Assembly (NCBI GenBank): GCA_013350335.1
Contig: CM023540.1
Location: 62,918,101 to 62,982,100, forward strand
Source of the DNA: Chimonanthus salicifolius
Lineage: Eukaryota; Streptophyta; Magnoliopsida; Laurales; Calycanthaceae
DNA: 64,000 nt
Reading direction: 5' to 3'
Position numbers and translations under genes: made by a program. Each line of letters begins with the position of its first letter. The stretch's first letter is position 1. Of this stretch, positions 29,669 to 41,940 are shown one piece after another. Under the pieces are notes generated by a model. That model had not been told where the DNA came from and did no database searches. It saw only the letters and a program-made list of their open reading frames with translations.

Positions 29669-32600
29669 TGTAATAGCCCGGACTTTTTATATCAATATAA
29701 ATGTGGATATTATTTATTTTAATGGTGGAAATTGAAAATTTGATGGAATAAATGGTGAATGGATCAAAATATGGATAAAGGCCCAAGTATGGCCCAATGG
29801 ACATGGATTTGGATTTAAATTCATTTAAAGGGTCAAGGATGGTCAAATTGGGCCCAATACCCATTTGGGACCCAACGAGTCAAGATAATGTAAGCTCTAA
29901 GGTAAATGGGTAAGGGTGAATTTAATTGGGCCATGGACCCAATGGTGATCCAATAAGAGTAATGGATTTAATTAAATTTAAATCACCTAAGTTGGTGATG
30001 AATTGACCAAGGTGACATGGCCGATTGGGACCAAACTCCACCTCATCAAATGAGGTGGCGTGTGGACCAAGGATTGGTGGGGCTGGCCACCATGGTTGAC
30101 TTGATCAACCATGGGTAGAATAATGGAATTAGGTTAAGTGGGAATTAATTAACCTATGGTAATTAACTAATTAATTAAATGATTAAATTATTTAAAAGGT
30201 GGTCAAAGGGGTAAAAAGATGGAAAACTAAACCTTTCCATCTTAAGAAGCCAAAAACGTTGGCTTGGTGGAGTTTATCCCAACCACCATAAACCATAAAG
30301 CATAAAGCATAAAACATAAAAAATATCTTATGTAGTTGGTGGGAAAATTAAGGGTGAAGTGTAGTTTAAGCAAGCCTTGGGATAAGATGGTTTTCTTTTC
30401 ATTCTCTCACATTTCATTGTCTTCCTCTCTTGCTCTTCACCACTGTCCCACACCAAGGAAAGAAAGAAGAAGAAAAAACATGGAAGAAGAAGAGAAGAAA
30501 AGAGAGAAGAAAGGTGCAAGTGTTGGCCACCACTCCAAGATAAAAGCTTGGTATCTTCTTTCTCACCATCTCCTCCTCTCACTCTCTCAAGTACACCCCC
30601 ATCTTGGCCGACCCAAGCTATGATGTTTTTCCATTGATTAAGCTCATCTTGGCCGATCAAACAAGGAGAAGAAGAAGAAAGAAGGCCAAGGAGTTCAAGA
30701 GGAGGAAGAAAAATCGGAGGAGCCATCGGATTGTAAGTATTTCTAAAACAAGAGATTAGATTTTTTTTTTTAGGGTTTAAGAGATTATGAAATCCATTGC
30801 TTGGATTTAATGGTGGCCAAATTATCATAGGCCTTGGATCTCAAATCCATCCAATGGAAAGATGAGAAATGGATAAAGTGGGAGAGATGGATTAAGAAAA
30901 AAATAAAATAAAGGATGCTTTAAGGGTTTTATGTATTAAAAAAATTATACAAACATGGGGGAGATAGATTAAGAAAAAAACAAATGGATTAAGGACATTA
31001 TGTATTTAAATTATTTACGCAATGGATGTATGGAAATTTTGGAAGGAACCATGGTAGATAATGAAGTGTTGAATTAGGGTTTTAAAGAATGGAAGTCCTG
31101 GAGGATGATTTAGGGTTTGAAGATTTTAATAGTTAAATGTAGGTAATTAAGGATCTTTAATGGAGTTTTTAGGGTTAGTATCATTAAAGAATGATTAATG
31201 ATGTTAAGGTTTTAAATGATTAAATGTTGGTAAGTTTTAAAAGGGGGTTTGAATGTGGAATGATGATGGATGTAAAATAATGGACAAAAAATAAAAATAA
31301 ATGGGGAATGTTGGTGGTGTTGATGAACCCTATGGTAATGTATTCATAATTTTATGGATGGAATGTTTTTAAATCCTATGGTGATGAAATGGGATTTTTA
31401 GGTTTAAAACCATGGAAGGGGTTAATGATTTTGAAGGTTTTGAGTGAAAGAATGATAGTAAATTTTAAAGGGGTTTTTAAATGAGGGAATCCATGGATGA
31501 AGGTTAATGTTGTCATGGTCTTATATGTCACCAATGAATGATGAACCTTAGGGTGATGTGTTTGGTAGTTTTGATGGACCAAAATATACCAAATTGATGA
31601 TCAAAATTGATGATTTAAATTGCATGATGTAAACCTTCTCATGGGACGGCTTGTTATAGATCTAAATGTGGTGAAAAAGACCCAAGGAAAAATGGGGTTT
31701 AGGTTAAATTTAAAGGGGCTAATTTTATTGAAACCCATGACCCATTTGTGGGTCAATTTATGGGTTAGATTTGGTATTATACATGTGACTAATGAATGGG
31801 GATTAGGGTGAATCAAGTGACTAATTTGCGATGATGTTATGGCTAAGGAGTTATTAAGGGATCCAAGTCTATGGATCAATTGATGGGCTAAGTATGGGGT
31901 TACATATGTGTTGAACGAATAAAGGTTAAGTTAATTAAATGGTTGATTTTAATGATCATATGACATGGTTGACGGGTCATTAACGGACCTAAGTTATGGA
32001 TCATTAATGGGTCTAAGTTGTGGATCAATTATGGACCATAATGTACATGGATAAATGAGTGACTAGTCATGGAAAAGAGGTGTGGCAAAACCGTAAATAT
32101 GGGCCAAGATAAAGAAACCCATGGAAGATGATCATGGACTTAGGGACTCTAAGTAATAACCGTGTGTGTGATAAATGAAGCCTAGGGTAGCTGGTTTGTA
32201 GACTTGTGTGATTAAAATGTTTAATGGACTAAATGGGACCCACAAAACCTAGTTAGTGAGGTTCGGTCATGATGTATGGCCGAACCCCACTAAGGCATGC
32301 ATTAGGGACTTAATCATGGATAAAACATGGACTAATTATTAATGTGTAATAAGGTACCGGACATCGCAGGCGTGCGCCATCGGCGACCGGGTTTATCGAA
32401 AGGAAAACGAAAAAGGACGCTAGTCGGTATTTGGCAGGATTCCTACCTTTTTGTAAGCCATGGATTAAATATTATGTGATGGTTTTTCCTTTGATTTATT
32501 TTGGTCATGGATTAAGTATTATGTGATGGTCTTACCTTTGATTTATTGTGGTCATGGATTAAGTATTATGTGATGGTTTTCCTTCGATTTATTTTGGTAA

Positions 32601-33644
32601 TCATGTAATGGTTTTAAGATGGGTTTTATGACTATGATCATATATATTACATGGCATATGACATCTACATCTCATGCATGACATGGGAGGGATATGGTAT
32701 GAGAAGGATGGAATGAAATCGGAGTCCATGCTCCGTCGGGGCGACCGAGAAGCAAGCATGGGGATATCTTGATGTGTTTCATCCATCAAGAGGGATATTA
32801 TGAGATATAACTGGAGTCCATGCTCCGTCGGGGCGACCGAGAAGCAAGCATGGGGACACCTTGAAGAGGCTTTGCCGTCAAAGGGATGATTTGTGATTGT
32901 TTACACCTTGATGTGGTTTCGCCGTCAAGGGGGATGATTTGTGATTGTTTATATCTTGACGAGGTTTTTCCGTCAAGGGGGATATGGCAGCATGATGGTA
33001 TGGATGATGGGTGGGATTCATGACATAGGACACCCATTGCATGACATTGCACCAAATTGCATGGTTTTGGATATGATATTATCTATATGTTTTGTTACCA
33101 CTAATCCATATGTTAGCCCTACTCGGAGTCCTACTGGGCGCGTTGTCTAACGCCTTACTTCTACCCTAGCTGATGACGCAGGAGATGGCGGAAATGGAGG
33201 ACGAGATGGGAGCCAAGCTTAGGAGCTTGGGGAAGCTAGCTGTTTAGTTTATTTAAGTTTTATTTTGGAAATGTAATTTTGAGTAACTTAGCTCGTCGGA
33301 ATGTAATAACTTAAATTACTTACTATGTTTTGGACTTTATTTTGGACAGTACGATTTAATGGTATTTTAGTAATTAAATGGATGTTTCTTCCCTGCTATC
33401 TGAAAATTGGTAGGATAGTCTCTATTACAATTTCCGCACTTAGTTTAAATATTCCTCGAGCTTACTTCTACGTGTGAACCATTCTCCGTGGACTTAGTTC
33501 CCACGCACGCGTAGGGTTGGCCAGTTAAAGGCCGGGCTTTAGAAGCTCGGACTTAACTTGCGTCGTGACGTCCGCGCCCTTTGTCACTTTTATTTCAAAG
33601 AAAAAAATAGACTTTGATTTACGGTGACAAGGGCGGGCGTTACA
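29669..33644 (+). mobile_element. LTR E2 (3976 bp), 3' LTR of E and 5' LTR of a second unit
   Basis: Starts TGTAATAGCCCGG and ends GGGCGTTACA. It is near-identical to E1 outside F. Donor GTAAGT is at 30733-30738, CTAAC at 33147-33151 and CAG at 33179-33181. A PBS and leader identical to those of E1 follow on the right, so this LTR is shared by two units, as in an LTR-internal-LTR-internal tandem. Confidence 0.92.
32715..32990 (+). repeat. Tandem hairpin array, LTR E2
   Basis: Two GGAG...CTCC units and three CTTGANG/CNTCAAG-type units. The middle one reads CTTGATG...CGTCAAG, a G-U-compatible stem. Confidence 0.85.
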
Positions 33645-33646
33645 GT

Positions 33647-33658
33647 TGGTATCAGAGC
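33647..33658 (+). other. Second plus-strand primer-binding site
   Basis: TGGTATCAGAGC two bases after LTR E2. Confidence 0.9.
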
Positions 33659-34035
33659 GAACTCGGAAGAATGAATCTCTCGAAGTAAGATTTAAGACGG
33701 TTGCATGTCTCACTGACAGCTAAGAATCCCAACTGACCGACTCTTCGTAGTCCGCTGCACTGGGGCCGGGTTAATTTACTTCGATTGACTCAAACTGAAG
33801 TATTCAATCTGAGAGCCATACTTGACAGGAAGGAATGATAGCAAGGGAAGTATAATCCTTATAAGTTAGATCTATCAAACATGGCAAGATAGGGTTTACT
33901 TCCCCAGAAATGAGAAAACATCTAAGTTTTCCCCCCAAATTGATGAAACAGTAGTAGATTTATCAAACATAGCGAAGTAGGATGTACTTCCCCGGTATCC
34001 CCAATTTGAACAACACACAATAGGAATTTAGAAAT
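33659..34035 (+). other. Second plus-strand leader, truncated
   Basis: Near-identical to 25577-25950 of element E. It ends at about 34035, where sequence switches to the reverse complement of gag. Confidence 0.85.
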
Positions 34036-34411
34036 GTCCCTGCTGACCACAATGGAAACAGGAACTTCCAGAGGCTGAAGGTCTCCAAAAGTTGGGTCTG
34101 AATCTCTTGTGAGGGCGAAAGGTATTTACCCTACTCTAACCTCTTCGGTCCTGTGTTTCATTTCCGTTCAAGAGTCGTTGTAAAACCGAAGTGACTATAG
34201 CTTGCACTAAGCTTTGTAGCTCGGGGGTTATCACTAGAATATTTATGCCATTCTGCTCATTTTCTTGGCATGGCTGCTGCACTCCTTCCTCCTGGTGAGG
34301 TCGCTGTACCTCTTCCTCTTGATGAGGTTGTTGTACCTCCTCTTCCTGACGAGGTGGTGCTACCTCTTTCTCTACCTGTGGTTTTCGGCGGGTCCTTCTC
34401 TTTGGAGCCAT
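34036..34411 (-). pseudogene. Element H gag N-terminus and zinc-knuckle start, inverted
   Basis: The minus-strand start ATG is at 34409-34411: MAPKRRTRRKPQVEKE, then four tandem copies of a Gln/His/Glu unit (EEVQQPHQ), then ELQSLVQAIVTSVLQRLLNG and a stop near 34136. The next part (34036-34135) corresponds to the region just before the zinc knuckle, as in E, so H carries the same capsid deletion. The gene stops at the inversion junction inside the knuckle. The shared deletion shows that E and H belong to one non-autonomous subfamily. Confidence 0.85.
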
Positions 34412-35111
34412 TTCCTATGTCATCGAAGAATATTGATTTAGTTCCTTCATAAAATTGTTGTGTTCATATTTTGGCGAAAAATTTCCTAAGTATCAAATAT
34501 TTTCTTCAATTTGGGGGAACATTACCGACTAAGTATACTTTGTTTTTTTGGGGGGGGGGGGGGGGGGGGGGGGGGGGAATTTTCTAAGTATCAAATATTA
34601 TTTCTTATTTTGGGGGAAATCACCAAATAATCATACTTAGTTTTCGGGGGGTTTTTTCATGTATAGTTCAATGTGTCTTTGTTGGGGAAATTGCCAAATA
34701 AGCACACTTGGTTTTCCTTTGTTTCTGGGGGGTGGAATCACAAAATTCCTATTGTTTGTTGTTCAATTTGAGGATACTGGGGAAGCACATCCTACTTTGC
34801 TACGTTTGATAAATCCATCACTATTTCATCAATTTGGGGGGAAAGTCTAGATCTTTCTCAATTCGGGGAAAAATAAGCCCTATTGCTATGTTTGCTAAAT
34901 CCTAACTTAGAGTGACTGTCCTTCTTTCGCTATCATTCCTTTCCATCAATATTGTTCTCAAATTGAATGCTTCAGTCTGAGTCTAACGAAGTAGATTAAT
35001 TCGGCCCCCCGTACAGCGGACTCTGAAGAGTCGGTCAGTTGGGATTCTTAGCTGTCAGTGAGATATGCAATCATCTTAATCCTACTTCGAAAGATTCATT
35101 CTTCCGATTTT
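34412..35111 (-). other. Element H 5' leader with repeats and a 28-G run
   Basis: About 700 bp of non-coding leader. It has at least four imperfect repeats of TTTGGGGGAAATT-like units with AATCATACTTAG segments (34480-34720), and a G homopolymer at 34550-34577. The zinc-knuckle-like ORF region seen in E is absent here. Confidence 0.75.
34550..34577 (+). repeat. 28-bp poly(G) run
   Basis: Uninterrupted G28 on the plus strand (C28 in the leader RNA sense), flanked by copies of TTTCNTAAGTATCAAATATT. It could form G-quadruplexes in DNA, or it could be an assembly artefact. Confidence 0.9.
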
Positions 35112-35123
35112 GCTCTGATACCA
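35112..35123 (-). other. Primer-binding site of element H
   Basis: TGGTATCAGAGC on the minus strand, two bases from LTR H. Confidence 0.92.
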
Positions 35124-35779
35124 ACTGTAACGCCCGCCCCTTTTCACCAAAATCAGAGTCTATTTTTTTTTTTTTAAAGAGTGACAAAGGGCGCGGACGT
35201 CACAACGCTAGTTAAGTCCGAGCTTCTAAAGCTCGGCCCTTAATTGGCCAACCCTACGTGTGCGTGGAGCGAAGTCCATGAGAACGGTTCAGACGTAGAC
35301 GTAAGCTCGGGGAATATAACTTAATGCGGAACATAATAATATAGACTATCCTACCAGTTTTAGATAGCAAGGAAGTACGGCGCTTAAATTACTAAAATAC
35401 CCCTAAATTCATAATTATATCTCAAAATGATAATGTCCAAAGTAAAGACCAAATCATAGTAAGAAATCTACATTATTACAGTCCAACGAGCTACATTACA
35501 CAAATTACATTTCCAAAATAAATCTTGAATAAACTAAGTAGCTTGCTTCCTCAAGCTCCTAAGCTTGACTCCTGTCTCGTCCTTCGTTTCCGCCATCTCC
35601 TGCGTCATCAGCAAGGGTAGAAGTAGGGAGTTAGACAACGCATCCAGTAGGACTCCGAGTAGGGCTAACACATGGATTAGTGATAACAAGCACATAGGTA
35701 TAATATAATGAAAACCATAAAATGAATGCCATGCCATGGGTGTTTTATGTCATGTGTCCCACCCATCATTCATACCATC

Positions 35780-36150
35780 ATGATGCCATATCCCCCCTTG
35801 ATGGAAAAACCTCATCAAGATATAAGTCAACACAAGTATCCCCCTTGATGGCAAAGCCTCATCAAGGTATAAGTCAACACAAGTATCCCCCTTGATGGCA
35901 AAGCCTCATCAAGGTCTAAGTCAACACAAGTATCCCCCTTGATGGCAAAGCCTCATCAAGGTCTAAGTCAACACAAGAATCCCCCTTAATGGCAAAGCCT
36001 CATCAAAGTATAATAATAAATACAACATCCCCCTTGATGGAAGAACCATCATCAAGGTATAATAATAAATACAACATCCCCCTTGATGGAAGAACCATCA
36101 TCAAGGTATAATAATAAATACAACATCCTTGCTTGAATAACCTTATCAAC
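35780..36150 (-). repeat. Long tandem hairpin array, LTR H
   Basis: Five about 48-bp units with stem CCTTGATG/CATCAAGG and spacer TCTAAGTCAACACAAGTAT, then two to three about 49-bp units with the same stem but a different loop and spacer (AGAACC loop, TATAATAATAAATACAAC spacer). Two sub-families have expanded side by side while the stem is kept. Confidence 0.92.
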
Positions 36151-36756
36151 ATATCATAGAGCCCATAGTAGCCTCCCTGATGAATCAAACACATCAAATA
36201 TCCCCATGTTTGTTTATCGGTCGCCCCGACGGAGCATGGATTTCGGTTTCATTTCATCCTTCCCATGCCATATCCCTCCCATGTCATGCATGAGATGTAG
36301 ATGTCCTATGCCATGTAGTATGTATGATAGCACAAACCATGGCATTTAAAATCCCATCAATAAAACATATAATTTGATTATCAAAATAGATCAAGCAAAG
36401 CCTCAATATACACATCATAACCTTAAAACCCATCTTAAGACAATCATATGCTTACCAAAATAAATCAAGGAAAAACCCATACATCACACATAATCCATGG
36501 CTTACAAAAAGGTAGGAATCCTACCGAATACCGATTAATGTCCCTTTACGTTTCCGTCCGATAATCTGGTCACCGATACACGCACCGCTTGCGATGTCCG
36601 GTACCTTATTACATATGAATAATCAGCCCATGTTTTTAACCATTTAAGTCCATTAATTATTTTAATTACATGAGTCTAAAGACCAGCCATCCTAGGCTTT
36701 ATTTAGCCATACATAAGGTCATCTTTAAAACACCTAAGTCCATGATTAATCTCCAT

Positions 36757-37480
36757 GGGATTCGGCTATGTACCATGGCCGAACCCATGGTTCTTCCTTT
36801 TGGCCCTTATTTACCATTTTGCCACTCTCCTTCCATGGTTAATCATTCACTTAACCATGCACATTTTTGTTCATAATTGGTCCATACACTTAGATCCATT
36901 AATGTTCTATCAACCATGATATGTATACATTAACAAATCAGCCCTTAACTTAGTCCAATTTTCCATTCATCTAATCACATATATAATCCCAAGTTTAACC
37001 CATGAAATGACCTACAAAGGGGTCATGGGTTCAGCCATACACCATGGCTGAACCCATGATGTCTTTTCCCCAATTTTCTTGGACCTTTTTTTTTTACATC
37101 ATTTAACCCCACCATAGGTCCTCCCATGAGGAAGTTTACATCATGCATTTAAATCACCATTTTAACTCATCATTAAGTATATTTTTGGGTCCATCAAGGC
37201 TACCAATATTCTCCATTATTTTTTCATATTTTACACCCATTAAAACTCCAAATACAACATCATAGGGTTCATCTTCCTCTACTACCTTTGAGGCCATTAA
37301 AAATCATTAATACCTTCCATGATTTTCTTCACTAAGATCCCTTTAAAATTTACAAACATTTGACCCTTTTAAGCCTCCAATTCATTAACACATTACTCCA
37401 TATTTTTCATCCTTTTAAACCCATTTAAAACCACCATTACTTCACCATAGGGTTCGGCCATACACCATGGCCGAACCCAT
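36757..37480. repeat. Palindrome copies, LTR H
   Basis: Three dispersed copies near 36757, 37027 (GGTTCAGCCAT/ATGGCTGAACC, a paired C-to-T/G-to-A change in both arms) and 37446. Confidence 0.8.
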
Positions 37481-39214
37481 GGTTCATGGTCCATTATCCA
37501 TTCATGCCTTTTGAGGCCATGAACATCATTCACATCTCCCATGAATTTCCTCATTTAAAATCACTACATTCATTCATTTAAAACTTTAAAAATCATTAAT
37601 CACTTAACATAGCCTCCATTCTCTAAACCCATTAAAATTCTAACACCATCACCATAAGTTCATGGTCCATCATTCATTCATGCCTTTTAAGGCCATAAAC
37701 CCATTTACATCTTCATGAATTTCCTCATTTAAAATTCTTATAAAAATCACTACATTTAGTCATTAACACCTTAAAATCATAATTCATCCTCCATGTCTTC
37801 CATTCTTTATAACCTCATTAAAATCATTCAATCACCTACCATGGTTTTGATCTTAAAAACCCCATTTAAATTTACTTAATTACTCACCATGATTCCTTCT
37901 AAAAATCACACACATCCATGCTTTAATAATTTAAATACATAATGTCCTTAGTTCCTCCTTTATTTTTATTTTTAACCTAATTTACCCATTTAGGGTTTGC
38001 CCATTCTTCCTCCTTTCATTGGATGGATTTGAGATCCAAGGCCCATGATAATTTGGCCACCATTAAATCCAAGAAGAATGGACCCCAAATCTTAAACCCT
38101 AAAAAAAAAATCTAATCTCTTGTTTAGAAATACTTACAATCCGACGGCTCCTCCGACTTTTCTTCCTCCTCTTAGATTCCTTGCCCTTCTCTTCTTCTCC
38201 TTGATTTTTGGGTCAAGATGGTTGATCAAGATGGAGTCTCCAAGGTTTGGGCTCGGCTAAGGTAGGGTTAGATTTGAGAGAGGGAGAGGAGGAGAGGATA
38301 AGAAAAATGCCTAGTCTCCTTGGTCATGAGGTGGTGATGGTTGGCCAAGCTTGATCTTTCCTTTCTTCTCTTCTTCTCTTCTAAGTTTTCGTCTTCTTGG
38401 AGGTGAGGGACGGCAATGAGAGAGCAAGAGAGGGAGAGTGAAAATGAGAATGGGATTTGAGAGATGAGATGAAAACCATCTCCTTTTGGTTGCTTAAGTT
38501 ATACTCAACCATTAATTTTCCCACCAACCACATGGGATATTTTTTATGCTTTATGGTGGTGGTTGGGATAAACCACCACCTAAGCCAACGTTTTTGGTGT
38601 TAGAGATAAGGTGGTTTGGTCTCCCACCTTTGACCGTTTGACCACCTTTTGGATAATTTTAATCATTTAATTAATTAGATAATTACCTTAGGTTAATTAA
38701 TTCCCACTTAACCTAATTCCATTTCTTAATTTCCCTCCATGTATCCACCCATGGTTGACCAATTCAACCATGGTGGCCGGCCCCACCAATCCTTGGTCCA
38801 CACGCCACCTCACTTGGTGAGGTGGAGGTGGGTCCCAATCGGCCATGTCACCTTCGTCAATTCATGAGCAACTTAGGTGATTTAATTTTAATTAAATCCA
38901 TTCCAACTAATTGAATCACCATTGGGTCCATGGCCCAATTACATTCACCCTTACCCATTTACCTTAGAGCTAACATTATCTTGACCCATTGGGTCCCAAA
39001 TGGGTATTGGGCCCAATTTGACCATCTTTGGCCCAATTGACCATCATTGACCATTTAAATGATTTTAAATCCAATCCATGGTCCATTGGGCCATACTTAG
39101 GCCTTTGTCCATATTTCGATCCATTCACCATTTATTCCATCAAATTTCCAATTTCCACCATTAAAATAAATAATAGCCACTTACATATTGATTTACAAAT
39201 TCCGGGCCATTACA

Positions 39215-39252
39215 GTCTCCACCACTCTGACAGGCTTTTCGATGTATGTCAG
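39215..39252 (-). pseudogene. Element J chromodomain fragment
   Basis: 38 bp matching the minus-strand start of the chromodomain of A (about 1999-2029). It is separated from the next J piece by solo LTR K; GTCAG at its end is the left TSD of K. Confidence 0.75.
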
Positions 39253-39589
39253 TGTAATACCCTAGATTTTTCAATATAGCAATATTTACGAAAATGCCAT
39301 TGGATTTATAAATTGAAGGGTTATGATCATAGATGAGAAAAAATGGTGGGACTATTACTCAAGTAAGACTCAATGCATTTGTGTAAGGTTTAAATTAAGT
39401 TAAATGGGTAAGGTACATTTATTTGGATCAAAGAGGTTAAATGGGTCAAAGGACCCAAATGGGACCCAATGGGTCGTGGATGACATGATTAATCATTGTT
39501 TAAGTTCAAAACTTAATTGGGTATAGTTTAATTAATGTTTGAGTGGGATTGAGATAAATTAAATGATGGAGATGAGTGAGTTGAATTTA

Positions 39590-39675
39590 TTAGTTGAGTT
39601 ACATTAAATGAATGAGTTGAGTTGGGTGAGCTAAATGAATGAGTTGAGTTGGGTGAGCTAAATAAATGAGTTGGA
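39590..39675 (+). repeat. 28-bp tandem repeat in U3 of LTR K
   Basis: Unit AATGAATGAGTTGAGTTGGG-TGAGCTA, about two and a half copies. A single copy occurs in LTR N near 47500. Confidence 0.8.
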
Positions 39676-39774
39676 TGGAATACTTAATTTTTAAGTGAGT
39701 GAGGTGTGGAGATAAAAGCTTGTGGGCTGTTTCAAATTCAAAACCAAGAGAACGTTGGCTGCATGGGAGGCTTT

Positions 39775-40545
39775 CCATGCATGTAACTCCTAATTTAAAA
39801 ATGAATGGGGTGACGGTTTTGGGAGTTACAATTGTGGGGAGTGGTATTTCAAAGATTAAAAGAATTATGCATGTTCGAAATGTTATAGGGCTTATGCCAT
39901 GCTTGAGTCTTCAAAGGACAGCCAATAGATGGATTGATAGTTCATGCATGTAACTCCAAGGATGGAGAATAAATGGAGTTGCTGTTTCGTGGAGTTACAC
40001 ATAATAGATTATGGCATTTCAAATTCAAAATTATAGGCTACAACGTTGGGAGCATGGGGATTGTGGCTTATGCATGAAGCTCCAAATGGAAAGGTAGTGA
40101 TTAAAACAATGGCTGTTTGAGAGTTACAAATACAAGGTTAACCAAGGGGCTAGTTGTTGGAACATGGAGAATTTTTTATTTAAAAGTTGAAACTCCAAAA
40201 TAGATATTAAACCGATGGGAGTTACAAAGTGTGTTCACACTTGGAGGAGGGGAGTTTCATTTCAATGATGGAACTCCCACATGGGACGTTGATGAGGATC
40301 AAATGGAGCTGAATGGAGCTGCTGTCTATGGAGTTACACATTAGAGAGGTGGTGGTTACACAAGCCAAAACAAAGAGGCAACCAATGGAGGGACGGTGCA
40401 GCACATGGGAGTTTCATCTCAAAATGAAACCCCCATGTGAGACCTTAAGGAAAGGGGAGGTTACACAAACACCATCCATGGGAGACGTTAAGAGCTTGGG
40501 GAGGTTTCATTGCATAGATGAAACCCCCAAGTGAGCATAAAGGTT
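39775..40545. repeat. U3 inverted repeats of LTR K (TGTAACTCC and GAGTTTCAT families)
   Basis: Two interleaved families. One has arms TGTAACTCC...GGAGTTACA separated by 30-40 bp (39781-39830, 39950-39999). The other has GGGAGTTTCAT...ATGAAACTCCC arms with short loops (40250-40278, 40407-40436, 40498-40528). ACGTTGG occurs just before many units. Confidence 0.8.
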
Positions 40546-41096
40546 TATGTTGAATGCAAATGGGAGTTACAAATGTTGTCACTTAGAGACACCACCCCTT
40601 GGGCTGGCTTTGATTAAACAAAAAGTGCTCATTTCACTCTCTATCTCTCTCTTTCTTTGTCGTTTTCTCCATTCTCACAACCAAGAACAGCAGCTGGTTG
40701 ATTAGCTTCAATCAGTCCTAGGATGATCTCTTTCATCAAGACAAGTCAGCCAAAGGGTTTGGCATCAAGGCTTAGCACATTCATCCAAGGCCAAGTTCTC
40801 TTCCTTTCTCTCTCATTTTCTCTCTCAAATTCATATCACCTGGCTGAAGTATTCCAAGGAGTTGCGGCAAGGTTTGTCTCAGCCAAAAGAACAAGAAGAA
40901 AGAAAGAGAGGCTAGGGAAGTAAAGGACCAAGGAAGGAGTCAAAGAACCGAAGGAGACGCGGTATTGGTATGTGCACTTTGAACCATTGATAAATAAAAT
41001 TGGTTAAGGGAATGAGATCTGGCCATCGTATGGCCAGATCCATCATGGTTTAGATATAGGATTATGATGTTTAAAAATGGTAAAATATAGACTATA

Positions 41097-41940
41097 GGGT
41101 TCGGCCCCTTTGGATGGCCGAACCCCATGGGAAAACTTGGTGATTTTTATGGTGTTTGAGAGATGAAATTCATATTATGTAATGAAGTTTTTTTAAAGGA
41201 TTTTAAAGGGAGATAAGGTCACTGATTTTGACCAGTTATTACATGGCTGAATCATGTGGTTATTAAGCTAAGTGCTGATCAAAAACTATGGACAAATAGT
41301 GGAGGGTTTACATTAAGGAAACCTTGGGGTTCGGCCATGTGTATGGCCTAACCCCATGGACTGTTTTTGAGGGTTAATTGGATTAAGTGTAGGATGGAAA
41401 TTATGTAATCATTATGCGCTTTGATTTAAGAATAAGATAGGTTTATCTATGGACTTAATATAAGAAATTAATTAGCCATCAAAGATGATGGAAAGATGGA
41501 CAAATCAGTTTGGTGAGGTTCGGCCATGTAGTATGGCCGAACCCCACTAAAGGGTCACTTGGGGGACTTAGTGCTAAGTTTATAATTGGAATTGGATTAA
41601 TGAAAGATTAAAGGATTAAAAGTTAAGTGGTGAGGTGCGGCCATATGTATGGCCGAACCCCACTAAAGTGGTTTGGTGATGGACTTTGTTTAAGATAAAT
41701 TAAACCAAAGGATAAACTAAATGGCATGATGGTAATTATGATGAAATGATCCAAGATGAAAAGATCATAGGAATGGACATGTGAGCCAAAACCCAAGAGG
41801 GTAAGGTTCGGCCATACAGTATGGCCGAACCCTACCAAGGTTCATTTGGGAGTTTTGGGTTAATCAAAATGGTTTAGATAAATAAGGGTGACCAAAGTTT
41901 TAATGGGTGAGGTTCGGCCATGGCTATGGCCGAACCCCAC
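41097..41940. repeat. Palindrome array, LTR K
   Basis: Copies near 41097, 41327, 41518, 41633, 41806 and 41912. Outer stems differ but still pair: GGTGAGG with CCCCACT, GGTAAGG with CCCTACC. Confidence 0.88.

Larger units (their letters stand above)
35126..39214 (-). mobile_element. LTR H (4089 bp), 5' LTR of an inverted unit
   Basis: Minus orientation, TGTAATGGCCCGG...GGGCGTTACA. The PBS lies on its left. Donor ACTTAC is at 38132-38137, acceptor CTG at 35600-35602 and GTTAG at 35630-35634. Three palindromes lie near 36757, 37027 and 37446. The right flank GTCTC (39215-39219) belongs to element J integrase and does not match CATTC at the left end of E1, so E and H are not one simple insertion. 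Confidence 0.92.

Noticed and set aside
20605..39214. E and H as one complete element
   Set aside because: End flanks (CATTC and GTCTC) do not match, internal regions are inverted relative to each other, and LTR E2 is shared by two units.
41097..41940. CRISPR-like array
   Set aside because: Repeats are palindromic and spaced irregularly by 100-250 bp in plant LTRs; no cas genes and no uniform spacers.
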